A DNA stretch of 64,000 nucleotides from CAWJHE01 sp963842455 (GCA_963842455.1 CAWJHE010000009.1:62001-126000), one strand, 5' to 3'; shown: positions 18,648 through 27,456, counted from the stretch's first letter. Translations and numbers: made by a program. Notes: generated from the letters alone by a model not told the origin.

Positions 18648-19116
18648 CCCGAATCAAACGATTAATCGCATCCTGAGCCAAAGAGTGTTTAGCCAAATCT
18701 TCGCCCACACCCGGGTCATACGCTTCAAGAACCTGCAACTTGGCACGTCGTTCTTCTGAATGCCCGATCATGGACCATTGGCAACCCAACGCGGCCGCCG
18801 CTTTGGCAGGCAGGCTAGATGTGAAAGCGCCAAAGTTCTTGCCCTTTTCGACATCCTGCCAATGCACACCCTGGCAGCCAACCGTAATCGTGCTGGATTC
18901 TTGAGCTGGATATCCATCGAGGACACGACGGGCCGTTGAAACCAGTCCTTCGGGCAACAAAAAGTTGATATGCACACCCGGCAATTTGCCCAATCCAAGC
19001 TCGATCGAGCTTTGGATTACACCAGTGATCCATTCTTGGGCATCATCCATAGGGCAAAGTCCCCCAACATTACGGGGGACATCAAATCTTTTTAAATTGA
19101 TGAAAAAATAAGCCAT
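18454..19116 (-). CDS. Triosephosphate-isomerase-like protein, N-terminal part (frameshifted)
   Basis: TIM-barrel isomerase, N-terminal ~212 residues. It starts at 19116, 28 bases after the permease stop. It opens FFINLKRFDVPRNVGG, in which the Lys corresponds to the catalytic Lys of TIM, and contains SMIGHSEERR near 120 with the catalytic His. The 'NLKRFDVPR.GG' opening differs from the NWKMN of housekeeping TIM. It belongs to a subgroup found in polyol and rare-sugar operons, some of whose members isomerise erythrulose phosphates. In this operon it probably isomerises a pathway-specific triose or tetrose phosphate. Continues in 18168-18485. Confidence 0.68.
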   Translation of the reverse strand: MAYFFINLKRFDVPRNVGGLCPMDDAQEWITGVIQSSIELGLGKLPGVHINFLLPEGLVSTARRVLDGYPAQESSTITVGCQGVHWQDVEKGKNFGAFTSSLPAKAAAALGCQWSMIGHSEERRAKLQVLEAYDPGVGEDLAKHSLAQDAINRLIRDEVFCALNANLDVLLCVGETAAERGDGDFAEQKPRIQNVLEKQLLSNLHSYNETFPKKEDCHWV

Positions 19117-19143
19117 GGACCCCTATCCTTGAATTGAAACCGC

Positions 19144-20013
19144 TTAGAACTTTAGCGCACCTTCCATCAGCCCCTTGGTAAACCAGCGCTGCAAACCGAA
19201 ATAGGCAAGAAGGGGTGGGATAAAACTGATCAGGATAGCCATGGATGCTACCGAGAAAGTCCATTCACCTGAAGCCGGGGATGGCTTGAGCAATTGGATA
19301 CCGATTGACATTGGCATGGATTTTAACGTCGTGGCAAAGGTGAATGCGTATAAATACTCACCCCAAATGGGGACAAAGCTCAGAATCGCAACAGTGACCA
19401 GCGCTGGCGCGACGAGAGGCATCATAATCTGCCAGTAGAGCCGCAAAGGAGAGCAGCCATCAACAACTGCTGCATCTTCCAGGTCCTTCGGAATTGCGCT
19501 AAATGAATTGCGCATAATGTAGAGGCTAAGCGAGAGAAACCAACCCGTGTAGGCCAGCGTTAGACCTGTGGTTGTGTCGATCAGGCGCATTTTTTGCAAA
19601 ACTTCATAAAGCCCGGGGATCGACATACTTTTCGGCAAAAACATCGAAACCACTACCAGCCAAAAGAAGAAGTCCCTGCCCGGAAATTTCATACGAGCGA
19701 ATACATAACCTGATATTGAGGAAATCATCAGGATGAGAAATACAGATGACCCGGTGATGATGAAGCTATTGCGATAAAACATGATTAGCTTGGGCAGCAT
19801 CTCAATCACCAGGCGTGCATTTTCGAGGGTCAATGTAGATGGAAACAACTTCATGGGAATTACATAAGTCTCTTCAACTGGTCGAAAAGCAATACTGATC
19901 AACCAAAGCAGAGGCGCCAGGCTGAAAAGCGCTATGCTTACCAAAAAAAGATGTTTCAGGAAGGTTGAAAAACGTCTAGCAAAAAATTGATAAGTCCATT
20001 TTCGAGAAAACAT
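19144..20013 (-). CDS. Carbohydrate ABC transporter permease, MalG type
   Basis: 289 aa inner-membrane subunit with six membrane helices. The cytoplasmic EAA loop is visible as EDAAVVDGCSPLRLYWQIMMPLVAPAL near residues 190-215. The C-terminus (RWFTKGLMEGALKF) is typical of MalG-like permeases. It follows the MalF-type gene by 12 bases and precedes the isomerase gene. It pairs with the other permease and the binding protein encoded at 21114-22526. No ATPase gene is present. Confidence 0.88.
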   Translation of the reverse strand: MFSRKWTYQFFARRFSTFLKHLFLVSIALFSLAPLLWLISIAFRPVEETYVIPMKLFPSTLTLENARLVIEMLPKLIMFYRNSFIITGSSVFLILMISSISGYVFARMKFPGRDFFFWLVVVSMFLPKSMSIPGLYEVLQKMRLIDTTTGLTLAYTGWFLSLSLYIMRNSFSAIPKDLEDAAVVDGCSPLRLYWQIMMPLVAPALVTVAILSFVPIWGEYLYAFTFATTLKSMPMSIGIQLLKPSPASGEWTFSVASMAILISFIPPLLAYFGLQRWFTKGLMEGALKF

Positions 20014-20025
20014 GATGGCATCCCC

Positions 20026-20973
20026 TTAATCTTCGTCTGGATGCATTAGCTTCCAGGCAACCACTGCGGTCAAAGCAGAAAACAGACCTAAAATAATAAA
20101 CCAGGTACTGCCATATCCCATATCCCAATTGCCATCCCGGAAACTGATGTAATAGGCTTGCAACCCGTAGGTCATGGTACTCCTCACTGGTGAACCCTGA
20201 GTCATCACCAGTGGTTCTTCGACCATTCCCAATACCTGCAGCCGGAGAGTTAGGATGATCAGAAAAGTGGGTATCATCAAGGGTATCTCAATAAAGCGGA
20301 TCAGCTGCCATTCACTGGCGCCATCAATCCTGGCTGCTTCTCGAATTTCATTCGAGATATTGCCTAAACCAACCAGAAACAGGATCATGGTGACGCCCAT
20401 CAGGCGCCAGACACTCATAAAAGCCAGGGAGGCGAGCGCCGAATCTGGGTGCGCCAGCCACTTTGTCCATGGCCAAGGGATACCCAAGTTCCAAATGATC
20501 GTGTTCAGAACACCCCAGGTCGGGTCAAAAATCCACGTCCAGACAACAAAAACAATGCCAGCCGGCAGCACCACCGGTAAATAGAAAATGGTTCGATAGA
20601 TCGTAGCTAAATGGACTTTTACCACCCTATCGAGAGCCAGGGCAACAAAAAACGCCAATAAGGTGCTGGATGGCACATACATCAGGAAGAATTTAACGGT
20701 TACCCAGGTTGTCTCCAGAACGCGCGGATCCTGAACCCAACGGATGAGATTATCCAATCCGTTAAATCCAACCCTATCCGGTCGTAAGAATTCATAACGC
20801 ATAAACACAAACTGGATCGTCCGCAAGGAAGGGTAGAGCACAAACAAACCATAAAAGAATAAGAGCGGAATCAGCAGGAAGTAAGCAAGCCTGCCTTTCC
20901 AAATATTCTGTAACAAGTTCGTGAAAAATCCCTCTTTACGGATAGAATTGGAGTTGATTTCTACACTTTCCAT
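20026..20973 (-). CDS. Carbohydrate ABC transporter permease, MalF/UgpA type
   Basis: 315 aa inner-membrane subunit with six helices and the EAA loop REAARIDGASEWQLIRFIEIPLM near 220. The start at 20973 is preferred over an in-frame ATG at 20991 because GGGAG lies 5 bases upstream of it. It lacks the large periplasmic insertion seen in the maltodextrin MalF of this window. Part of the operon oxidoreductase - binding protein - MalF - MalG - isomerase - LarA-like. A strong hairpin separates it from the binding-protein gene. Confidence 0.88.
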   Translation of the reverse strand: MESVEINSNSIRKEGFFTNLLQNIWKGRLAYFLLIPLLFFYGLFVLYPSLRTIQFVFMRYEFLRPDRVGFNGLDNLIRWVQDPRVLETTWVTVKFFLMYVPSSTLLAFFVALALDRVVKVHLATIYRTIFYLPVVLPAGIVFVVWTWIFDPTWGVLNTIIWNLGIPWPWTKWLAHPDSALASLAFMSVWRLMGVTMILFLVGLGNISNEIREAARIDGASEWQLIRFIEIPLMIPTFLIILTLRLQVLGMVEEPLVMTQGSPVRSTMTYGLQAYYISFRDGNWDMGYGSTWFIILGLFSALTAVVAWKLMHPDED

Positions 20974-21025
20974 AAACTCTCCCACAATCAAGAAGGATAG
21001 AACATCCCCAAATGGGAAAATAGGT

Positions 21026-21060
21026 CCTCCAGAGTCAGGTATTAGGCCTGTCTCTGGAGG
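21026..21060 (-). terminator. Strong intergenic hairpin after the binding-protein gene
   Basis: CCTCCAGAG (21026-21034) pairs with CTCTGGAGG (21052-21060), and inside it CAGG pairs with CCTG, giving a long near-perfect stem with a 7-base loop. On the minus strand it is followed by a short T-rich stretch. Such hairpins between binding-protein and permease genes usually allow partial readthrough or protect the upstream message, so that binding protein is made in excess. Confidence 0.6.
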
Positions 21061-21113
21061 TTCTGGAGATGATTGTTAAGTGATTTAGTAACTACAAGCC
21101 GTCAGCACAGCCT

Positions 21114-22526
21114 TTACTTAGACCTTGCTATCTCTTCCGCCATTCGAGCAATAATATTCGCCTGGGTCTCCTCTGGGGATTGATCCAGGAGCAACATCTT
21201 CTCTAACTCTTCTTGCAGAATAGGCTGTTCAAAGGAGAGATAGTATTCATTCGATGGAATGGGTTGAGCCACTTCGAGCAAACTGATCAGACCAGGAGCC
21301 CATTCAGGAAGCTTATCCTGAGCAATGTAGGCCTCAGCAATGGATTTGAAGGGAACAATTTTGTAGTTTTCCAGGTAAGAGACATCAATCATCGGCTGGG
21401 TATGCAATATCTCTTTGAGGAAGGTTATCGCGCCGGGGATATTGGAAGAATACTTCGGGATGATGGCGCCGCCCGTCCAGAAAATGGTGTTCTCGAAGTC
21501 TCCGCGTGGGAAACTGGTCATCATGACATCATCGGCAGGCACATTCGCCTGAACAGCTCGCAGTACCTGAGCTTGCCAGTAGGTCATCATCACTACGCCA
21601 TTCGCCTGGAAAGTCTTTGAAGAACCCAAAGCCTCAGCTGAGTTATCAGGCATGTATTGGTACAGGTCCTTGATTAATCGGAGCGTCTTTAGGGTCGGCT
21701 CGCCCTCCAAGTTCAGGATGCCTTCCTCATTGAACATCTGGTCGGTGAATGTTCCCAGGATCGGCATAAACAAGCGATGTGAGAATTTCCAATCGCCGCC
21801 AAAGCAGCTGACCGTGTCGCCCATTTTCGCCTTTACCTGTTCACATGCAGCTAAGATTTCATCCCAGGTGGCAGGGGGGACATCACTGCCAGTCGCTTCT
21901 ACCAGCATCGAAGGCCGGTAGATCAGGCCAAAGACATCAGACCAGAATGGGTAGGTATAGATCTTTCCATCACCCGTGTATTTGATCTCCGTTAGGACGC
22001 TGGAATAAACATCATCCCAGGTTTCCTGCGGGAAATGTTCATCCAATGGCTCAAGCAGACCTAACTTAGCCAGGAAGCTCGGCTCAATAAAAGGCGTCGG
22101 TCCAAATATCACATCATAAGGAGCAGTTTGTTGTTGAGCATCCAACTGAAGTTTTTGAGTGAGGGCTGCATAAGCTTGCTCTTCAGCAGGCAGAGTCAAG
22201 AATTCGTATTGGAATTCAGGATGGGTCGCCTGGTAATCTTTTAGAGCCTGCTCAAGAGGAAACCACTGGATATATTGAGCATAGAGAGCGACACGCAATG
22301 GTTTGACTTCGGCTGGTTCTGCAGGAGCTTCTGTAACGACTGGCTCAGCCGGAGCTTCGGTAACCACCGCTTGTGCTGGCGCTTCGGTCTTCGCCGGTTC
22401 AGCCGGGGCTTGAGGAGCAGCTGGTTCAGCTGGCGCTTGAGTCGCAGGTGCGGCGCAGCCCGTTGCTGCTAAAAGGACGAACACTAACAAAAATTTAATC
22501 GTTGTAGCAATCCCAGTTTTAGACAT
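21114..22526 (-). CDS. Sugar ABC transporter substrate-binding lipoprotein
   Basis: 470 aa. A signal peptide ends in a lipobox with Cys24 (LAATGCAAP). It is followed by an Ala/Pro/Glu-rich linker (about 25-75) that tethers the domain to the membrane. The remainder reads as a family 1 solute-binding protein: PLRVALYAQYIQWFPLEQALKDY at the start of the domain, YTYPFWSDVFGLIYRPSMLVEATG near 195 and FWTGGAIIPKYSSNIPGAITFLKEI near 375. It delivers a sugar to the two permeases downstream. The gene follows the Gfo/Idh/MocA gene by 80 bases. The ligand cannot be told. Confidence 0.87.
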   Translation of the reverse strand: MSKTGIATTIKFLLVFVLLAATGCAAPATQAPAEPAAPQAPAEPAKTEAPAQAVVTEAPAEPVVTEAPAEPAEVKPLRVALYAQYIQWFPLEQALKDYQATHPEFQYEFLTLPAEEQAYAALTQKLQLDAQQQTAPYDVIFGPTPFIEPSFLAKLGLLEPLDEHFPQETWDDVYSSVLTEIKYTGDGKIYTYPFWSDVFGLIYRPSMLVEATGSDVPPATWDEILAACEQVKAKMGDTVSCFGGDWKFSHRLFMPILGTFTDQMFNEEGILNLEGEPTLKTLRLIKDLYQYMPDNSAEALGSSKTFQANGVVMMTYWQAQVLRAVQANVPADDVMMTSFPRGDFENTIFWTGGAIIPKYSSNIPGAITFLKEILHTQPMIDVSYLENYKIVPFKSIAEAYIAQDKLPEWAPGLISLLEVAQPIPSNEYYLSFEQPILQEELEKMLLLDQSPEETQANIIARMAEEIARSK

Positions 22527-22606
22527 CTAAATTCTCCTCCGTAGAAAGAATTGGAATCCAAAGGTTTGATGGATTATGGATAAGCAACATCAGAAATATA
22601 TGAATA

Positions 22607-23662
22607 TCACAGCCTCCTCTCTAAGAAATCACCTTTCTTAATGCTTGCCGGACTGGCAATGTGTATCGGCTTGCCTTCTTCTACTGAACGGTCAATTGCC
22701 AGAAGAGCTTCGTGCACATTCATCGTGCTGGACAAACTAATATCTGTATCGCGGTTCTGCTCAATACAGGTCAGAAGATGCTCCAAACCAGCTGCGAATG
22801 GATGATCATTAACCGATCCACTATCTGGCATCTGAGTTGGAATGGTTACATAATCAGTTTGTCCAGAAAACTGATGAGACCACAGTTGGTTATCACGTAA
22901 AGTGCCTCGATCACCCATCACGGTTACATTGAAAGCATATGGCATCATACATCCCATGCTGGCAGAGACCCTGCCAATTACACCACCCTCAAAACGCACC
23001 AATGCCTCTACAGTATGCGGATATTCGTACCACTCTTTACCAATCCCCTGTGTGCCAAAAGCGGATACCTCCACAATATCGGAACCAGCCAACCAGCGGG
23101 CTGCATCCAGTGCATGGCAGCCCCCCATCAGAAAAACGCTGCCTGCTACCGATCTGGTTGTCATCCAATGACCAGGAGCGGCGCGTGGAGTGCTATGCCA
23201 GTAATTTGTTTCCACCATGAAGGGTCTGCCCAGTGAGCCATCATCGATCAATTTCTTGGCAATGAGCATATAAGGATTCCAGCGTAAAACAAAAGAAACC
23301 TGGGTTTTTACGCCAGATTCCTTAACTGCGGCGTGCAGCTCGTGTAATTCGTTTAGGTTTAATGCAACGGGTTTTTCGATCAGGATGTTTTTCTTCGCCT
23401 GGGCTACTCGCGTCGCCTGGCGGGCATGCAGATTATTCGGCGTACAAACAATAACCGTCTCAACCTCATGATCAGATAACATATGATCAAGGTCAGTGTA
23501 AATCTTAGGTTGGATACCCAATCCCGCTGCTACGGTTGCACCTTGATCAGGGTTATCCGTGCAGATAGCAACGAGCCTGGCTTTGCTGTTTGCTAAAACA
23601 GCCATCATATGAGCGCGTGCGTTATTCCCTGAGCCAATGATTCCGATACCATGAGTGTCCAT
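22607..23662 (-). CDS. Gfo/Idh/MocA-family oxidoreductase
   Basis: 351 aa NAD(P)-dependent dehydrogenase. The ATG at 23662 is chosen because it has AGGTAGGTG just upstream and starts directly before the Rossmann strand GIGIIGSGNNARAHMMAV; a start at 23704 would add 14 atypical residues. The catalytic EKPVALNLNELHEL segment with its Lys lies near 93-106. The C-terminal half is the family's beta-sheet substrate domain. First gene of the minus-strand operon, so it probably oxidises or reduces the imported sugar, polyol or its phosphate. Inositol and other sugar dehydrogenases share the fold. Confidence 0.85.
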   Translation of the reverse strand: MDTHGIGIIGSGNNARAHMMAVLANSKARLVAICTDNPDQGATVAAGLGIQPKIYTDLDHMLSDHEVETVIVCTPNNLHARQATRVAQAKKNILIEKPVALNLNELHELHAAVKESGVKTQVSFVLRWNPYMLIAKKLIDDGSLGRPFMVETNYWHSTPRAAPGHWMTTRSVAGSVFLMGGCHALDAARWLAGSDIVEVSAFGTQGIGKEWYEYPHTVEALVRFEGGVIGRVSASMGCMMPYAFNVTVMGDRGTLRDNQLWSHQFSGQTDYVTIPTQMPDSGSVNDHPFAAGLEHLLTCIEQNRDTDISLSSTMNVHEALLAIDRSVEEGKPIHIASPASIKKGDFLERRL

Positions 23663-23888
23663 AAAACACCTACCTGTGTAAGGGGAAATCCATAAAACGC
23701 CCAATTATGCAAATGTTTAATAACTTCTACGAATTTATATTAGCACAAAATTATACCCTTTGTCAAGCAGAAATATGCCGATTTCATTCACAATAATGAC
23801 CGAATTGCTTATATAAATGCGCATTAGACCCTTTATTATTAGTCAATTTCCTTTGATATAATAAGCAAACCGCTATACAGGAGTAATC
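23663..23888. promoter_or_regulatory. Divergent promoter region of the sugar island
   Basis: AT-rich gap between the two divergent arms of the island. TATAAT at 23857-23862 lies about 25 bases before the amidohydrolase start and is a likely -10 box for the plus arm; its -35 is weak. The minus arm start must also lie here. No long inverted repeat was seen. Confidence 0.4.
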
Positions 23889-24920
23889 ATGGGAATAAAC
23901 GAAATCAATTTAGGAAATTTTGATCTTTTCATGAAAACACCCATTACTGACGGGCACCTGCATGTCTGGAAAGGCTTCCAGCCTGAGCAGATCTGGGACA
24001 CCTTAGGAAAAGTTGGCGTTCAGCGCTGCAACGCCCTATCTCTCAACAATTTTGAGCGAGGTGGAACTTTAAATGCCGAAGCCATGCATTTCAAAAAAGC
24101 TTCGGATGGAATGGCTTTTGCCTTTGGCTCGTTGGATTACACTACTTATTTTGAAGGTAAAAAATTTAGACCAGAAGACCTGGTTCTCCAGGCGCAAATT
24201 ATTAAAGCGAGCGGGTTCGACGGCATTAAAATGTGGGAAGGCAAACCACTGGCCTATATTGTTCTACCCGATTCGCTGGACGGACTTTTCTTTGACCCGT
24301 TTTTCTCCTGGATGGAAGAGCAAGGATTTCCGATTATCCTGCATTTAGCAGACGCCGCGCGCTTCTGGGATCCAGCGCGCAAGGGGCTAGATCCCTGGTC
24401 TTTTGCTGGCGAGCCATACCCATCCAGATACGCACTTTACGCTGAGCTTGAGATTGTGCTCAACCGGCACCCACGCCTGAAGATCATCTTCGCTCATTTC
24501 CTCTTCCTGTGGAATGAACTGTCCGAAGCACGCAGAATTCTGAATGCACACCCCTCGATTGCCTTCGACTTGACCCCTGGCGTAGAAGGCTACGCCTTGA
24601 TGAGTCAGCAAATCGATGAAACTCGCCAATTCTTCCTGGACTACCAGGACCGGCTAATTTACGGAACTGATATTGGCGCTCTCCCCCTGCTCGACTCAAC
24701 AGCAGAATTCGACCTGGAACGCGAGGCCAGGCAGCCCTGGCTCGTACGCACGTTTTTAGAGACTCAGCTGGATATCCCCTTTCCAAAAGAGATCGGGGTG
24801 ATCAAAGGCGGTTTTCCCAACCAGAGATTACGTGGCTTAGACCTTCCCGAAAACGCCTTGAAGAAGATTTACAAACAAAACTTTGAAAATATGGTGGGAA
24901 ATTCCCCAGCTAATCTCTAA
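23889..24920 (+). CDS. Amidohydrolase-2-family TIM-barrel hydrolase
   Basis: 343 aa. Metal-binding start DGHLHVW near residues 20-26, then PIILHLADAARFW near 140 with the next His, IIFAHFLF near 190 and the C-terminal LIYGTDIGALP near 255 with the terminal Asp. This pattern is that of the amidohydrolase_2 family (lactonases, decarboxylases, small-ring hydrolases). First gene of the plus arm, opposite the oxidoreductase. In several sugar pathways a Gfo/Idh dehydrogenase is followed by such a lactonase, so hydrolysis of a lactone product is plausible. That is inference. Confidence 0.75.
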   Translation: MGINEINLGNFDLFMKTPITDGHLHVWKGFQPEQIWDTLGKVGVQRCNALSLNNFERGGTLNAEAMHFKKASDGMAFAFGSLDYTTYFEGKKFRPEDLVLQAQIIKASGFDGIKMWEGKPLAYIVLPDSLDGLFFDPFFSWMEEQGFPIILHLADAARFWDPARKGLDPWSFAGEPYPSRYALYAELEIVLNRHPRLKIIFAHFLFLWNELSEARRILNAHPSIAFDLTPGVEGYALMSQQIDETRQFFLDYQDRLIYGTDIGALPLLDSTAEFDLEREARQPWLVRTFLETQLDIPFPKEIGVIKGGFPNQRLRGLDLPENALKKIYKQNFENMVGNSPANL

Positions 24921-24986
24921 TGCCGTCCATTTGCCTGTCATCATCCAAATAAGCGTTTTAACCCCTTAACTTGCGCTTTAAATCGG

Positions 24987-25007
24987 GCAAAACACGCAAA
25001 GTTTTGC
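24987..25007. promoter_or_regulatory. Perfect inverted repeat, likely operator of the first DeoR gene
   Basis: GCAAAAC (24987-24993) and GTTTTGC (25001-25007) form a perfect inverted repeat around a 7-base centre. It abuts the -35 box TTGACT at 25008, so a bound regulator would block RNA polymerase. Most likely the autoregulatory site of the DeoR protein encoded just downstream. Confidence 0.55.
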
Positions 25008-25035
25008 TTGACTTTTTCATTTTTTTTGCTATTAT
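25008..25035 (+). promoter_or_regulatory. Sigma-70 promoter of deoR-like gene 1
   Basis: TTGACT at 25008-25013 and TATTAT at 25030-25035 are separated by 16 bases. The start codon at 25059 follows 24 bases later with GGGAG in between, so the leader is very short. Confidence 0.6.
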
Positions 25036-25058
25036 ACAATCAAGAACAGGGAGATGCC

Positions 25059-25853
25059 ATGAGCCCTAAAGATCAACAAATCACAGATTTACTTTGTCGA
25101 TACGGGGAACTATCCGTCCAACAGCTAAGTAATACCTTGAGCGTTTCACCTTCGAGCATTCGGCGATACTTGAGCACGCTCGACACACATCCTTTCGTTC
25201 GAAGAACACACGGGGGCGCAATGCTCTCAAGTGCTCTTCAATATAAGCTAATCCCCGTATCATTTCAACCGGCGGATGAAAACGAGATCCGGGCAATTGC
25301 ATACCATGCCTGCGAGTTAATCCAATCAGGAGATATTATTGGTCTTAGCGGCGGCCGAATCTGTACGGAATTAGCCTTCAATTTGCGTTTCAAAGAAAAT
25401 ATTACTGTGGTTACCAATGCGGTCAATATCGCCTGTGAATTAGCCGGTTTACCTGGGATCAAAGTGATGCTTTGCGGAGGCATGCTTGATCCAGGCTCAT
25501 TTGAATTGGTCGGTCAACTCGTCTCAAAAGCATTGGAAGGCATCTTCATCCATAAATTTTTTGTGGGAACCGACGGGATTACGATTGACAATGGCTTGAC
25601 CAACCGCAGCGAATCGGAAGCTACGGCAGCCCGGGAATTTACGGTGCACTCGGGACAGACGATCTTGCTGGCAGATCACCAAAAATTTATCCGGTCCAAT
25701 CTAGCCAGGGTCATACCGGCAGAAAAAATCTCTACCATCGTTACCACCAAGAAAGTTCCTGCCAGGACGTTACTGGAATTCTCAGAGCTGGGTATAGAAA
25801 TCTTACTGGCATCCAGCGAAAAGATGGAAAGATTCATTCCGGTTGATGCATAA
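25059..25853 (+). CDS. DeoR-family transcriptional regulator 1
   Basis: 264 aa repressor-type regulator. The ATG at 25059 is preferred to an upstream in-frame start at 25008, which would lie inside the promoter; GGGAG is 5 bases before it. The N-terminal winged helix reads LCRYGELSVQQLSNTLSVSPSSIRRYLSTLD, ending in RRTHGGAML. The usual TIRRDL is SIRRYL here. The C-terminal sugar-phosphate-sensing domain has GLSGGRICTELA, VVTNAVNIACEL, GGMLDPGSFELVG and FVGTDGITIDNGLT. It heads the run CBM9-like, NagB-like, PFK, aldolase and SDR, and likely responds to one of their phosphorylated intermediates. Confidence 0.88.
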   Translation: MSPKDQQITDLLCRYGELSVQQLSNTLSVSPSSIRRYLSTLDTHPFVRRTHGGAMLSSALQYKLIPVSFQPADENEIRAIAYHACELIQSGDIIGLSGGRICTELAFNLRFKENITVVTNAVNIACELAGLPGIKVMLCGGMLDPGSFELVGQLVSKALEGIFIHKFFVGTDGITIDNGLTNRSESEATAAREFTVHSGQTILLADHQKFIRSNLARVIPAEKISTIVTTKKVPARTLLEFSELGIEILLASSEKMERFIPVDA

Positions 25854-25856
25854 AAT

Positions 25857-26525
25857 ATGTGCAAAGTACCTGTCTACTACTGCCCGCGTATCAACGCACC
25901 ATTTAGGGTTGACGGGAATCTGTCAAAACCAATCTGGCAATCCGCCCCTGTAATTGATTTGAAGCAGGCGCAGGATGGAAAAACGCCATCCCAATTTACC
26001 ACTGTACGTGGTTGCTGGGATGGAGAAAACCTTTACCTGGCTTTCATCTGCCAGGACAAGGATATCCGCGCAACTTTTCAACAACGTAATGATCGCGTCT
26101 GGCAAGAAGAAGCAATAGAAGCTTTTATCGCTCCGTATGGAGACCTGCGGCATTATTACGAATTTCAGTGCAGCCCAATCAATACTGTTCGAGATGTTAG
26201 GGTAACCAACCCCAATCTTCGCGCAGAAAACCTTGGTTTTGATGGAGAATGGAATTGCGCTGGCTGGCAAACTGCGGTGTCAACTCACTTCACCCACGAA
26301 GAGCCAAATGCAAACCCCTGCGGTTGGTGTGCAGAATGGCGCATCCCCTTACAAGCAATGCTGGACCCTCAGGCAGGGCCGATCTTGCCAGGTGAAGAAT
26401 GGCGTATCAATTTCTACCGGATAGACCGTTGGCCTCAAGAAGAATTCACCAGCTGGTCGCCAACACCAGGCGAACCCCTTTCCTTCCACCGTCCGATCTT
26501 TTTTGGACGTTGGATTTTTGAATAA
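25857..26525 (+). CDS. CBM9/DOMON-like carbohydrate-binding protein, apparently cytoplasmic
   Basis: 222 aa, starting 3 bases after the DeoR stop. The fold signature is that of carbohydrate-binding module family 9: PFRVDGNLSKPIWQSAP near residue 12-28, VRGCWDGENLYLAFICQDKDI near 50, VWQEEAIEAFIAP near 85, YYEFQCSPINTVRD near 105 and EWRINFYRIDR near 182. Normally this is an accessory domain of extracellular xylanases. Here it is alone, has no signal peptide, and sits inside a sugar-phosphate operon. It could be a cytoplasmic sugar-binding protein or an unrecognised enzyme. Confidence 0.65.
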   Translation: MCKVPVYYCPRINAPFRVDGNLSKPIWQSAPVIDLKQAQDGKTPSQFTTVRGCWDGENLYLAFICQDKDIRATFQQRNDRVWQEEAIEAFIAPYGDLRHYYEFQCSPINTVRDVRVTNPNLRAENLGFDGEWNCAGWQTAVSTHFTHEEPNANPCGWCAEWRIPLQAMLDPQAGPILPGEEWRINFYRIDRWPQEEFTSWSPTPGEPLSFHRPIFFGRWIFE

Positions 26526-26579
26526 ATTATGTTGCCGATCAAACCGATATCAAATCTAAGCAAGACAATCAGGTGATCA

Positions 26580-27398
26580 ATGGATAAATTACCAGAATAC
26601 CTAAAAATACCCGCCTCCGAGCTTGCCAAACACAGTAAAGTACCTTTAGAGATTTTCTCAAATCTTACAGCACTTTATCAGCATTTTGCCGAATCAATTG
26701 CCAGTGAGATTCAAGAAAATAATCTACATGGACGCCCAACGCGCCTGATCTTGCCAGTCGGGCCAATAGGGCAATACCCGGTTTTAGCAGATATCTGCAA
26801 TCAAAAGCACATCTCTTGGAAGAACGTGTACACCTTCAACATGGATGAATACTGTGATTGGCAAGGACGTGCCATTCCAATGGATCATCCCTTGAGCTTT
26901 GAAGGCTTTATTCGCAAACATCTATTTGAACGCTTAGAAGCAGAAATCCGCATTCCAGAAGAACACATTCACTTTCCCAACCCACTTCGTCTGGATTGGA
27001 TCAGCGAGCAAATCGAATCTGTTGGAGGCATCGACACCTGCTATGGCGGCATCGGCTACCACGGGCATGTAGCTTTCAACGAAGCCCCGATATCACGCTG
27101 GTACAAGTTAACCCCCGAGCAATTTCGCAATTCTTTGACTCGTATTGTCCAACTGGAGCCCGAAACCATTGTCATGAACAGTATTCGTTCCACCGGCGGC
27201 AATCCAGCGGCCATGCCGCCCATGGCAGTTACTCTGGGGATGAAGGATATTGTCAACGCACGGCGCATCCGTTTATATTGCCAGGGTGGCGCCTGGCAGC
27301 GAACTGTACTCAGAATTGCTCTCCTGGGCGAAGAAAGCGTGGAGTATCCTGTAACTCTCCTGCAAAACCATCCAGACTTATGCCATATTCACAGATGA
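26580..27398 (+). CDS. NagB-family sugar-phosphate isomerase/deaminase-like protein 1
   Basis: 272 aa, starting behind AGGTGA. It matches the glucosamine-6-phosphate deaminase fold: RLILPVGPIGQYPVLADI (phosphate loop), VYTFNMDEYCDWQG near 90 with the catalytic Asp (E. coli Asp72), and GGIGYHGHVAFNEAP near 153-167. In E. coli NagB the last motif is GxGxDGHIAFNEP. Here the Asp141 equivalent is His, while His143 and Glu148 are kept. The core is longer than usual (~266 aa in E. coli including its C-terminal lid) and the C-terminus differs. A different substrate or an isomerase-only reaction is likely. Followed by the PFK gene after 58 bases. Confidence 0.78.
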   Translation: MDKLPEYLKIPASELAKHSKVPLEIFSNLTALYQHFAESIASEIQENNLHGRPTRLILPVGPIGQYPVLADICNQKHISWKNVYTFNMDEYCDWQGRAIPMDHPLSFEGFIRKHLFERLEAEIRIPEEHIHFPNPLRLDWISEQIESVGGIDTCYGGIGYHGHVAFNEAPISRWYKLTPEQFRNSLTRIVQLEPETIVMNSIRSTGGNPAAMPPMAVTLGMKDIVNARRIRLYCQGGAWQRTVLRIALLGEESVEYPVTLLQNHPDLCHIHR

Positions 27399-27456
27399 AG
27401 ATACAGCCACTGCACCCATCCCCAAAGCCCAAGCCTGAGACAAGGAGAACCCAACC

